Shown in pieces: positions 1-10,940 of a stretch of 64,000 nucleotides of DNA. Under the pieces are notes generated by a model. It was not told the origin of the DNA, did no database searches, and saw nothing but the letters and a program-made list of their open reading frames with translations. This DNA is from Trebouxia sp. TZW2008. Lineage: Eukaryota > Chlorophyta > Trebouxiophyceae > Trebouxiales > Trebouxiaceae. Each line of letters begins with the position of its first letter. Position 1 is the first letter of the stretch. The stretch spans positions 186,001 through 250,000 of the forward strand of contig BDIU01000232.1 in NCBI GenBank assembly GCA_002118135.1, written 5' to 3'. The translations under genes and the position numbers were made by a program.

Positions 1-1
1 G

Positions 2-3000
2 CGCACATGCTGCAGGGGTCAGCTGCACTTGCATCCAGAGTGGCTGCAGCTGCTCAGTGCTGACAAGCAGTTGCTGCATTACAATCGTCTGGCCAACCAC
101 TTCTCCGACACCTTCATATCAGCTCCAGTTGGCGGCACCTGTGGGGGCTTCCTATGTGATGAGATGGTGAGTTAAGCTGCCAGTGCTAAAGCTCCCTTCT
201 CCCCCTTGGTCCCTCTCCCCAACCCCTCTCCCAGCGACACATTTGCCCTCCCTCCTTTTCAGTGCATATGCCACCTGGCAACATGGTTTGTCTGTCCAAG
301 ACTTACTTGTCTCGAGTGCCTGTATGCATGCTATTGCATTCGTTTGTCTGCCTTGGCCCTCTGAATCTGTAAATGTCCAGCTGATGTGTTTGTGTATCAT
401 CTTGCTGCTGGTTGCCTGTAGATTTGTTCTCTGCCTGCCTGTCAGAGTGCGTGGTCTTATTCTGCAAAGCCAGAGACAACTACACAGGCTGCTTGAAGGT
501 CAGCGCATTGGCAGCCAGATTGCTGTGCAATTGCCAGCCACTATGCTCAAACTTGAAACGCCCAACTTGATGCCAAACTCTCTGCATGCCAGCTGCTTTC
601 CCATACCCTGTGAAATGTGTCCGCAGCTGATCTCTACCCTAGCACTTCCCATGCAAGGCTCTGCTGGCATTCAGATTGACGAGAATGTCAGGTGCAACTC
701 CAGATGGGGCTGTAAGCAACCTCTGCTGACATATCGTACAACAGTGCTGTCAGCAGCACGCCCCTATGACTGCAAATAGTCTGCTGCCGTCACAGGGGCT
801 GGGCAAAACCCTGCAAAGCCTGATGCTGATACTGGCCAACCCCCCTCCAGCCTCCTGGCCTGTGCATGACCTGGACAAGAACACACATGACAAGAGTGAG
901 GCTGTTCCCATCAAGACCACCCTCATTGTCATGCCAGCCAACCTGCTGCAGCAGTGGCAGGATGAGATGGCCAAACATGTGCAAGATGGTGCCCTCAAAT
1001 GGTGAGCTGCACATTGCTCACCCATTACATGTCTGTCTGTCTGACAAGCTCCTGCAGCAGTGGCAGGATGAGATCTTCAAACAAGTATAAGCCGACGCTC
1101 TCAAATGGTGCGCTGCGCATTGCTCACTCAATGCATGTCTCTCTGTCCGTCTGGAAAGCTCCTGCAGCAGTGGCAGGACGAGATCTCCAAGCATGTGCAA
1201 GATGGCGCTCTGAAATGGTGCGCTGTGCACTGCTGCACCTCAATGAATGTCATCTGTCTGAAAAGCTCCTGCAGCAGTGACAGAATGAGATCTTCAAACA
1301 AGTGCAAGACAACGCTCTCAAGTGGTGCGCTGCGCATTGCATACCCATGGCATGTCTGTCTGTCTGAAAAGCTCCTGCAGCAGTGGCAGGATGAGATCTC
1401 TAGACAAGTGCAAGATGGCGCTCTCAAATGGTGCTTTGAACAGCCTCACCTGAGACGCATGTTCTGTCTATCTGGTCCTGAGGTCATTGCTGCAGGAATG
1501 GCAGCATGGCCTCATTTAGCATTTGCAAGATGCCATTCTCTCTTGTGGCACTGTAATGAGCCTCATGCCAACACTAGACACCAATGTGCAAACACAGTTC
1601 CTCACATCCCTCTATTCTGGCTCTTGCAAAGCCTGTGATGCATGAAACCAATTCAGAGAGTGCCTTGGCAGTGCAGATTGTTCACAGTCCAAGTCACTCG
1701 CAAGCTGATGTTGCTGTTGGGCACTTTGTCAGCGCTTCTGTGCCAAGGATGGACTAGCTGAGCAGCATGCTTGCGCAGATGTGTGTGTGACAGCAGAGCT
1801 GACTGGCTGGCAGCAGTCAGGCAAGAAGGGCACAAGGGCAGGGGCAGCAGCAGCAACAGCCTCTGCTAGGACCCCCATCTGCATTTCAATGGCAGACTGC
1901 GGATCTGACTTAGAGGCATGCTTGCACAGGTGTGTATATGACGGGAGAGCAGACTGGCTGGCAGCAGCCCAACAGCCAGGCAAGAAGGGCACAAGGGCAG
2001 GGGCAGCAGCAGCAGCAGCCGCCCCTGCACCTCCTACTAGGACCCCCACCAGACGGACCAGAAGCCAAAGGGGCCCCGCAGCAGAGGGGGGCTTTGTGCA
2101 TGTGGTCAAGCCCCTGTGGTGTTTGGACCCAGATGGAGTGCCTGTGCAGATGCAGCACCAGGACATTGCGCTGATGACATATGAGCAGCTTAGGAAGGAG
2201 CTCAGTGCTTCAGACAAGTATGCTGCAGCTTATGGCAGTTCACCATGTGCTTGCAGAACAATTAAATCAGCTGGCGTGGCGTCAAATAGCATTCACAGAC
2301 CTTGCTGATGGTGACTGATGACGTGCCTATGTGGCATGGTGATGTCACTGCTGCTCCATACACGCTCTGTCTTCATGTCTTCAGCTTGTCCTGACTTGCG
2401 CCCAAATGTTTGCAGGATGACAGTCTTGTATGACAGGCTGCTTTTGTGCTACTTTCTTGCAACATTCTTGGATGTTATTGTGTCAAGAGCTGCTGTCACT
2501 GTCAGCAATGCCTCAAATTGCAAGGCATCAACTCAGACACAGCAGCTTTGCAAATTGCCCACTACAGCTCTCTGTATATAAGCACGATTCAATTCACCTG
2601 CCTATCCTGTCAGTCATGTGAAGCGCATTCACAGTCTGATGTGCATATATGTTCTGCTTATTCACAGGCCTTCAAGGCGGGTGTGAGCAGGCAGGTCAAG
2701 CTAGGCGCGTACCAGGGCAACATTCCTGTATGCATCTAGCAATCACATGCCACAAAAGCATTGATCTCATTACTCAATCACTGCTGACTTGTGCTGCAGG
2801 TGCCCGCTGCTGCAGTTTGGCTTCTGGCGGGTGATGCTGGACGAGGCTCAGCTGGTGGCCGCCACCAGCAGTGTTGCAGCACAGATGACCTCCAGCCTGT
2901 GGCGCCGCCATGCCTGGGTTGTCACTGGCACTCCCATCACTGCCCGCCTTGAAGAGATCCAGGCAAGCTGCACCCTATTTTCTGCTGCAAGCTGATGATT

Positions 3001-6000
3001 GCAGTTTCATCAACTGTTTGAGTGGAAAGATTTGCCAAATGCAAGCAGCCGCAGTGTTATGCCTGTGTGATGATTGGCGCAGTCATCACTGCCCGCCTTG
3101 AAGAGATCCAGGCAAGCGTCTGTGTTGCTGGGTGACTTGCATTTGTGCTGCAAGTGTCAAATGTAGTATCTGCAAGCAGTTGCAGTGCCATGCCTTGATG
3201 GGTACTGGCACCCCTATCACTGCACGCATAAATGAGATTTGGGCAAGCTGTGGCATGCCTCACGCTGCCTCGCTGTGCTACGTCTGGACACAGCACAAAA
3301 CAGAACGATCATGGGCAGGCGCAAAATCTACTTTGCAAGGCTTGTCTGCCCGTGACTTCAACTCCTGTGTTGTGGTCACAAAGGCCTCAGACAAGCTCAA
3401 AATTATCAAAGTGCATCTGGGTTTCATTTCAATGCGCATCAGCAGGTATTGTTGGAGACTATATCACATGGCCACCACGCGCTGATCACATTGCGCACAG
3501 AGGAATGGCATTTGGCATGCTGGCAGCCCATTCCTGAAAGCACTTTGGTATGCAGGGCTTGTTGGAGTTTCTGGCTTATGAGCCCTTCTACCACAACGCC
3601 ACCTGGAGGGCATTGCTGCAGTGGCCCCTGGGCAGCTCCCACCCTCAGGGGAGCTTGCCTCTGCGCAGCCTCCTGCAAGGGGTCATGCTGCGCCGCACCA
3701 AGGCTCACGTTGGTGAGGCTGCCTCTGCTGTTGCTCACTTGCTTTGCCTGGCAATGAGTATTTACAGCACCCAAGTTGTGCTCTGCTGCGCTCTGCGGCT
3801 TAGGCTTGCATCACACAGTCTATGTAGTCATTTGGGCTGCTTTCGCTCGCATCACATAGCCTATCTAGTCAAGTGGGCTGCTTTGGCTCGCATCACACAG
3901 CTTATGTAGTCAGTGAGGCTGCTTTGGCTCGCATCACACAGTCTATGTAGTCACTTGGGCTGCTTTGGCTCGCATCACATAGCCTATCTAGTCAAGTGGG
4001 CTGCTTTGGCTTGCATCACACAGCTTATGTAGTCACTTGGGCTGCTGTGGCTCGCATCACACAACCTATGTAATCAGTTGGGCTGCTTTGGCTCGCATCA
4101 CACAGCTTATGTAGTCAGTGGGGCTGCTTTGGCTTGCATCACACAGCCTATGTAGTCACTTGGGCTGCTTTGGCTTGCATCACACAGCCTATCTAGTCAA
4201 GTGGGCTGCTTTGGCTTGCATCACACAGCCTATGTAGTCACTTGGGCTGCTTTGGCTTGCATCACATAGCCTATGTAGTCAATTGGGCTGCTTTCGCTTG
4301 CATTACACAGCCTATGTAGTCAGTTGGGCGGTGTTGCTGCTCAGTTGCTTTGGCATGCATCAGAAGTCAGACTCCTGTGCTGTCGCTCAGATGCTTTGCC
4401 TTGCATCAGGAAGTTCAACTGCTCAGGAAGTCCGACTGCTCAGGCACAAGGTCCGTTGCTGGCTTATTGTGACCAAGTCTTTGTTGTCATCAGTGGCTGC
4501 AGGAGACCAGGTGCCGCTCAGATGCTTCCCCTTGCCTCAGGATTTCTTTTATCAGGCGTGAAATTTCATGCTGTCTTTGTGTGACCAAGTCTTTGTTGTC
4601 ACCAACGGCTGCAGGAGATCAGCTCAGATGCATTGCCTTGCATCAGGATGTCAAACTGCTCAGGTGCAAAATCTGTTGCTGTCTTACTGTGACCAAGTCT
4701 TTGTTATGACCAACGATTGCAGGGGACCAACTGTCACTGCCGCCTTGTGAGCACATTGACAGATGGGTGGCACTCAGCAGCGTGGAGCGCAGCTTCTATG
4801 ACCGGCTCCACAAGCAGGTGATCAGCACGCAGGCCAACCACCAGGCCAGCCAGAAGCAGCGCCGACGCACAACAGGCCCCACCAGGTCAGTCCTGGCTGC
4901 TGTCCTTGCATGCTGCTGTTGTGCTAACCCTTGAAGCCTCCATCTTTCCATGTGCTTGAGGCCATAGTTGAGCCTAACCTCCTGCACCAAAGCTATGAGA
5001 TCAACAAGTTTGAGTAAGTTGGGGGTGTATTGGAGCCAGCACAAGAAAGCTTTGAACGAGAGTTGTCAAAGGCAGTTCCCTTTTTTTGTATGAACCTAGC
5101 AGGATCATGAGATTTTGGTAGCAAACATGTTCATGGTGATGTTGACCACTGCTGAACGCCACGGGTTTGTGTGATAGACCATGTTTGAGCTCAGCCTCCT
5201 CAGACAGGAGCTGTTACACCTGCTTTGGCCAATGGGCTGACAAGATATGCTGACTGCAGCTTGGCCTGCTGCATAGAAGCTGTCAAGTCTGGTGGCACAA
5301 TGATGACTGACTCCTGTCTGCTGCAGCATTGCTGGGCGCTTGGTGCGGCAGTTTACAGAGCTGCGGCAGTCTTGCTGCCACCCCCAGATTGTGCGCACCT
5401 CAGACAGCATGCTGGGCAAGGACCGCCTGAGCATGCAAGACATCATGGCACGCCTCACTCACAAGGCTTACAATGAGTATGACCAAGCTGCCAGGGCCCA
5501 TGCGACTGCTAGACTGCTTCAGGAGGCTGTGAGTCTGCCTGCAGGCAGCCGCCCAAGTGAGCCTTGTTTTCCTTCTTGATTGACAGTAGCGACCCATGGC
5601 ACTATGCAACAACATGTGCTGCTGGGACTTTCTGCTTGCTCTGCCATGTGGAATGACGCAATGGCTACCTGCTCAGAACGTGCTGCCAGCGATTCTACTG
5701 ATCATCCTGCAGACAGTGCCGGTGTTTGTTCTTGCTTCCTTCTCATTGTGCAGAAAGTGCATTGCGCACGTCACAGATGGAAGATCTGTGAAAAATGCAT
5801 ATTTGTTTTCATTAGCCTGCAGCACATATGCATGCAGCCTAATGAAAACAAGCATGCATATGTGCTGCAGGCTCTGAGTTATGTCTTGTTGCAGCAAGCA
5901 AACTTGCTGCAATGCGTGTCATAATTGTGCAGTACAGCTGCAGCTGTTGATGCAGAATCTTTTTGACCTCTTCATCTTAGGAAGCTGCATTCTTTTACAT

Positions 6001-9000
6001 GAATCAGCGACCACACAACATTGCTGATGCGTCAATCACTTCCCAAGTCACTGTGGCGTTTTATGCTGCAGGTCATGCATACATGCAGCTCATGCAACAA
6101 ATCACGGCCGCAGCCCAGGTAGGTGCCAGCCTGGACATGGCTGATCTGATTGACCACAGAGCCTCTGACGGCACTTTACCCGACCCTCAGATACCCAACG
6201 GCCATGCAGCACCACCCAGTGCAGCAGCCACTGTTGCAAGCATGCTGAAGCGGAAACCTGAGGATAATCAGCAAGAGACAGCTGCAACACGGGAGCAATC
6301 GCAGGCGCCCAGTACAAAGCGTCAGAAGCTTCAGACAGAGAATGATGTTCAGATGGGTGGTGTGAACGATGCCAAGGCCGATGGCAGTGAAGAAGCTGAA
6401 GGGCACAGAGCGGAACAGGCCACAGCGCTGGACAACAGGCCTCAAAGCTTGTCAGCATTGGGACAGAGTTCTGCCTCTGACATGGGCAGATACCCGCAAG
6501 CTTCAGATGTAGACAAGTCTCAGCAGCTTGGACAGAGCACTCCTGATGCAGCCAACATTGCTGGTCCAAGTGGTTCTAATCAGGCTGCAGTGAATGGCCC
6601 TGACCCACTTAGGCTGAACCAAACAGCCCTCCCTGATCAGGCAGACAGGGCAGGTCACACAGGGCTGCGGCCAACAGCCCTGCCTGGCCAAGCACATGGC
6701 TCCACTGCTCCTCACCCCGGCACATCAGGCCAGGCAAAGCATCAGTCATCACGTAAGTCTAATGAACTGAGGCCGATCACAGAGTTTCTGCTTCAAGGAG
6801 CCACAGCAAATGGCGCTGCTTCTGATGAGGCTGCATCAAATAGCCCTGGCCCTATTGGGGTCATAGCGAATAGCCCAAGTGCCAAAGGAGTTGCACCAAA
6901 TGGCCCTGGAACAGGACTCGCTACAGCAACTGGCCATAATGCTCAAGCAGCGTCAGTCAATGGCCTTGACCCCCCAGGTGCTGCAGCAAACAGATCTGAT
7001 GAAGCAGCGCCAAGCACTTCAGCAACTGACCATGATGCTCAGCTAGCCTCCACCATTTCTCTTGACCCTCAAGGGGCTGCAGCAAACAGCTCTGTTCCTC
7101 AACAGGCCACAGCAAATGGTCTCAATCAGGTGGGTCCAAGCACTTCAGCCGTGCCTGATCAGGCAAGCGAAGAAGAGGTCAGCCCTGAAGTGAAGGAGCA
7201 GAAGGAGCAGGCCAGGAATAGAGTCAGGGCTTGGAGGAAGGTTCTGTTGGATGGCCTTGATTTGCTGGTGGAGTTGAGTGCTGCAGCGGCTGCTGCTGAT
7301 GAGTCAGATGCTGAGGGGGACTATGATCTTGCTCAGGAGTGTCAGGCAAGCCTTCAACACCTTTCACATGGCCTTGATCGTGACTACGGCCTCGGGAGTC
7401 AATGTGGCCAATGAGCACCAATTGTGTGTCGGCAAGGATGCACTTACGCTCAAGGCTCCATTAATTGAATATTCAAGTCATACATCATTTCCTGTGAGCC
7501 AGATCACACCGCATGCAGCCAATTCACCATGCATCTTTTGAGTGCATGAATGATAACTTGAGACAACAGGACACCATTCAGGCACAAATCTGTATGTTGT
7601 TCTGATGTGTAGGACTTGGAGGAGCAGTCTATGCAGCTAAGGGCAGAGCTAGGGCTGGTGCCAGAGCTAGGGCCACTTCCCCAGGAGGCCCCCAGGTTTA
7701 GTAAGAGGGCACGCCAGATGGCGCCTGACACAGAGCTGGGGGCTGAGGCTGCTGTGCATCTGTCTGAGGCTCATGCTGCCCACCTCAGGTACTTGTCACG
7801 ATACTAAATCACTGCTCACTTTCGTGCTATGCATGCACAGGTTTGTTGAGGTGTTCTGATTCGTCGTTACCAAATACATACTTGCTGTTGAGCTTGCAAT
7901 TTGATGTCTTATCATGATCTGGAACTCCTTCCAATAGCTACGTGTTTCATGCATAGGGCTGCCAAGGTGATCTTGAAAGCCTACGATGATCTGAAAGCTC
8001 GTCGCAGAGGCTCAGCACCAGCAGCAGCCACAGCAGTCGCCTCTAGTCTGGAGTCAGTGAAAAGCAAATGGCGCACAGTACAGCACCTGTACCACAAGCA
8101 ACTGGAGGCAGCAGCAGATGTCAAAGGCAAGGGCAGGGCTGAGACGAACGGCCCTGCAGGGCCATCCCAGGCAGGGCTGGTGGTGGAGCAGAGTGACACC
8201 AACACATGCCCCATCTGTCTGGATGAGTGTGCGGCACGCACTGTCACCTCCTGTGGTCACTATTTCTGCAGGTAAACTTCGATGTTGTGACAGCTGGCGA
8301 CAGCACGTGCAATGTTGCTAAGTCATGAGTTAGACATTTCGGCAAAGACTACTGTTCTAGTGCATGAAAGGTAGCCATTCAAAATTGCTGTTGATGTGAT
8401 AGGATGGGAGATTTCAGCAGACGCCATACTATATGAGGCAATGTGCAGAACCCTGATGGCATGCTTTGCTTTTGCATGCTGTATACACATGTTGTGTGAA
8501 GCTCTTTTTATTTTTGGGTGCAGTTCACCACCAGACTTTGTGCACCATTTGCAATTTTTTGTGATGTTGCTTCAAGGCATCGCTTCTTGCAATGCACTCA
8601 GCATGCTCGTGCAACCCACAAGCATATAAATGATGGAGATTGCGAGCTGCTTGTTTCAATGTTGCAGTGCCTGCATACATGAGCTGGTGGAGGGCGGGGC
8701 TTCTGGGGAAGTGCCCTGCCCCCTGTGCCGCACCCCTTTGCACTCCAGGGACCTGTACGATGCCGTCACAGAGGAGGAAGCTGAAGAGGCACGCCAGGCG
8801 GCAAGCGTCCAGGGTGATTATGGATCCAAGGTAAACTGTTGCTCATGACATTCAGATTTGATGCTAAGTGTCACAAAGATTGGTATGATCGGTTGTTCTC
8901 TGCAACTTGTGTCGCTGGGATTCCGTGTTGCGGCCAGAGATTGTTATTCCGTTGCTATTTTAAAAATGCTTTGCTTGTCAGTGTAGTTTTGCTGCCAAGA

Positions 9001-10327
9001 AAGGTGTGCTTGACTGTTTCCTGCAATTGGATTCAGACTGGTCCCTTGAATTTCACTGGCATTCCAGCAGGCAATGTACGCAGCAATTTCCGCAGAAACC
9101 ACTCCGTCGAGCGCACTTTCTTGTTCAAAATGCTGACTCCATTGCGTTCAAGCGCCTCAACTTTGTCACAATGACTTGCTTGAGACTCAGTGGACGCTCC
9201 GGCATGAGAGCACTTGTGACATATTTATCATACGTCGACCTCTGCTTGGTGACAGGTGTCAGCGCTGCTAATAGAGCTAGTATGCAGCAAGCTGATCCAC
9301 AGCCAATGCAGTTGTCTTGAGCACTTACAGTAGATTGCTACGCCCAGTAGAAGAGGCCCCGCAAGACAACGACCTCTCGTGCACTTTCATGGGAGGCAGC
9401 CTGGACGCCTTGTTCAAGTCATTGGCATTGTGTTGTCCCATGTTTGAGCTCTGCATAGATTCCAACCTGACCTGCTTGGTAACAGGTGTCTGCGCTGCTG
9501 ATAGAGCTAGCAGCTATGAAGCAAGCTGACCCAACAGCCAAGGCAGTCGTCTTTAGTTCCTGGAGTCGGTTACTACGCCTGGTAGAAGAGGCCCTGCAAG
9601 ACAACGGCATCTCCTGCACATCCATAGCAGGCGTCCAGGCAGCCTCCAGAGTCTCTGCTCTCAAGAGATTCACCAAAGACCCAGACTGCACTGTCCTGAC
9701 TGTAGTGATGTCTACTGGTGGAGGCGCTGCCGGCTTGACTCTGACTGTTGCCAGCCACATGTTTTTGATGGAGCCCAACTTGAACCCTGGCCTTGAGGCG
9801 CAAGCTGCAGCTCGTGTGTACAGGCTAGGTAAGCTGCCCACACACTGTGTGTACATAATGTGAAGTGTGATGTTGAAAAATGGGTGTGTGCAAGCATGTT
9901 GTGCAAGAATCTGATTACGCAAAAGTGAACTGTCTCATGTGCAGTGTTGATCTCTCATGCCTACATGCTGCTTTACTTATTTGGTGATCTGGAAGCAGAC
10001 TGCCATAAACCTGCACTGTGGAGCACATGCTGCATGCTGCTTTGTGCGTGATAACTCTGCAATTTTTCTGCGTGACGCAAGTGGTACTGGCATGTTGTGA
10101 TGGCTTTGGGCAGAGTGTGTGGGTCTACATTTGTTATGCGTGCAGGTCAAACGAAACCAACAAAGGTGGTACGCCTTTTGACAGAGGGCACTATTGAAAA
10201 GTCCATTCTGACACATCAGCGCAAGAAGCTGCAGACACCTGGGCAAGGTCAAACAGGAGTCCAGCTGCAAGAAGCTGAATTGCTTGCAGGCAATACGCTG
10301 GCAGATTTGCTAGCTGCACATCCTTGA
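2..10327 (+). CDS. SHPRH: SHPRH-like SNF2/RING E3 ubiquitin ligase (5' partial)
   Basis: Swi2/Snf2 ATPase with an embedded RING finger. The SHPRH family binds chromatin and polyubiquitinates PCNA in the nucleus. Visible exons: 2-166, 796-1001, 1930-2217, 2800-2962, 3556-3712, 4723-4885, 5327-5528, 5981-7345, 7613-7788, 7957-8271, 8668-8830, 9486-9828, 10146-10327 (about 1295 residues; all phases close; stop at 10325). Seen in order: DEMGLGKT Walker A across exons 1/2; LLQQWQDE; DIALMTYEQL; MLDEAQ (DEAQ box); VTGTP; LRQSCCHPQ; a 455-codon low-complexity exon with a KRQK basic patch; RING halves CPICLDE...CGHYFC and CIHEL...CPLC; Helicase-C GLTLTVASH and the final motif around RVYRLGQTKPT. Helicase order with RING between the lobes fits SHPRH better than Rad5/HLTF. 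PHD and linker-histone domains, if present, lie left of the window. Donors at 2962 and 7345 are GC. Several junctions have decayed tandem copies. Confidence 0.88.
940..1440 (+). repeat. Five tandem copies of the 3' end of SHPRH exon 2 with its donor
   Basis: The true exon end (LLQQWQDE...GALK, donor at 1002) is followed in the intron by four more copies of the same block. They start near 1049, 1159, 1266 and 1371, spaced about 105-110 bp. Each copy carries the CTGCAGCAGTGG core, then the 'caaatggtg' donor-like end and a stretch of intron. Copies 2 and 4 still encode nearly the same peptide; copy 3 is mutated in the core (cagtgacag). The unit spans exon plus intron, so this is tandem duplication across the 5' splice site and not a repeat within the protein. 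Confidence 0.9.
1776..2010 (+). repeat. Tandem duplication of the 5' part of SHPRH exon 3
   Basis: The acceptor and first part of exon 3 (from 1930; VYDGRADWLAAA, then GKKGTRAG) are preceded by a copy starting near 1778 that keeps a CAG acceptor and the GKKGTRAG coding block. It has an in-frame TGA soon after its start in the expected phase. Spacing is about 155 bp. The upstream copy looks like a decayed exon echo. Confidence 0.8.
2925..3255 (+). repeat. Three tandem copies of the SHPRH exon 4 end with GC donor
   Basis: The block coding TGTPITARLEEIQ, followed by the gcaagc donor, occurs at about 2925-2970 (functional, joins in frame to exon 5), 3075-3122 and 3203-3252. The second copy keeps the exact 'gagatccag|gcaagc' junction; the third is altered to 'gagatttgg|gcaagc'. 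All three keep a GC rather than GT donor, so the GC donor predates the duplications. Confidence 0.85.
3804..4336 (+). repeat. 41-bp minisatellite, 13 units
   Basis: A strictly periodic intronic array between SHPRH exons 5 and 6. The CTATGTAGTC/CTATCTAGTC core recurs every 41 bp from 3820 to 4312 (13 copies). The other conserved part of the unit is GGCTGCTTTGGCTTGCATCA. Units differ by 1-6 substitutions, mainly at the ATGTAG/ATCTAG and TTTGGC/TTTCGC positions, with runs of alternating subtypes that suggest higher-order duplication of neighbouring units. I see no coding function. Confidence 0.95.
4360..4740 (+). repeat. ~110-bp repeats ending in the SHPRH exon 6 acceptor
   Basis: Three or more units each contain GACCAAGTCTTTGTT (4470, 4580 and 4689) followed by a TGCAGG acceptor and the first codons of exon 6 (GDQ). 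Only the last copy (acceptor at 4722) continues into a full exon. The first ends in GDQVPL and the second in GDQLR before running back into intron. Together with the 41-bp array they fill most of intron 5. Confidence 0.8.
5803..5871. repeat. Interleaved inverted repeats A-B-A'-B'
   Basis: Arm A is 5803-5815 and is the perfect reverse complement of A' at 5839-5851 (13 nt). Arm B is 5816-5835 and is the perfect reverse complement of B' at 5852-5871 (20 nt). The order is A-B-A'-B' rather than the usual nested A-B-B'-A', the topology of an H-type pseudoknot in RNA. It lies in the SHPRH intron between exons 7 and 8. Confidence 0.85.
9252..9410 (+). pseudogene. Decayed copy of SHPRH exon 12 (Helicase-C)
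   Basis: About 234 bp upstream of functional exon 12 (9486-9828) lies a copy of its first ~155 bp. It includes the acceptor 'gacag|gtgtc' and the stretch encoding ALLIEL...LLRLVEEALQDN. The copy has a frame break, an in-frame stop (ttgtcttga) and several deletions, so it cannot replace the exon. It is the longest single echo in this gene. Confidence 0.85.
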
Positions 10328-10940
10328 AATGCATGTTTACCTAGACGTTTCAATGCTAATCTTGGCGTCTATAACAAAGATGCATGCACTCGCTGTTTTG
10401 CTATACAATAATGCATATAAAGACAACAGCCAAGCAGTCGAATGGTTTTGCAACAGTCAGAGCTGTGTTGACTTGTACAGTAGGCTCGTATAAAGTACAG
10501 ATATTTTACAATCGACCAGACAGTCAATAATGGTTTTGAATCATTGTACAAAGCATTGTAGGAATACTAAGCAAGCCTAACAGCAAAGAGAGGCAAGAGC
10601 GCTAGTTCTGACAGTGCAAATGGCGTGGGCTATACATTTGAAACGAATGGGGTCCAATGTACAGGCAAAGTGCTGTACAGGCTTGTATATGGTACAACTT
10701 GAGGAAAGACCTGATATATTGATGCCACACTAGGAGAGCATACATGCAACGCTGACACAGAAAAAAGCAAATATACTGCCAGGCTGCCCATACAGAAACA
10801 AACAGGCGCACCATCAATATCCCTGGCTTCTCAGCTTTGTTGCCCGTGCTATATTGGGCTCAAAAGATGCTGCATCCAAAGCTGGCCTTTTTTGCCACTG
10901 TACACTTGACGAGCAAAATCAGATGTGCTTGGTACATACA
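10328..10940. other. Convergent intergenic region SHPRH / AIG1
   Basis: Between the SHPRH stop (+) and the AIG1 stop (-). It should hold both 3' UTRs. I see no convincing reading frame, RNA gene or long repeat; the sequence is AT-richer than its surroundings. Confidence 0.6.

Noticed and set aside
940..1440. Genuine repeated protein motif (five LLQQWQDE units)
   Set aside because: Units include intron sequence and splice donors, and at least one copy is mutated; SHPRH homologues have the motif once.
3804..4336. CRISPR array
   Set aside because: The 41-bp units are contiguous with no unique spacers, and the sequence is a eukaryotic intron; it is a minisatellite.
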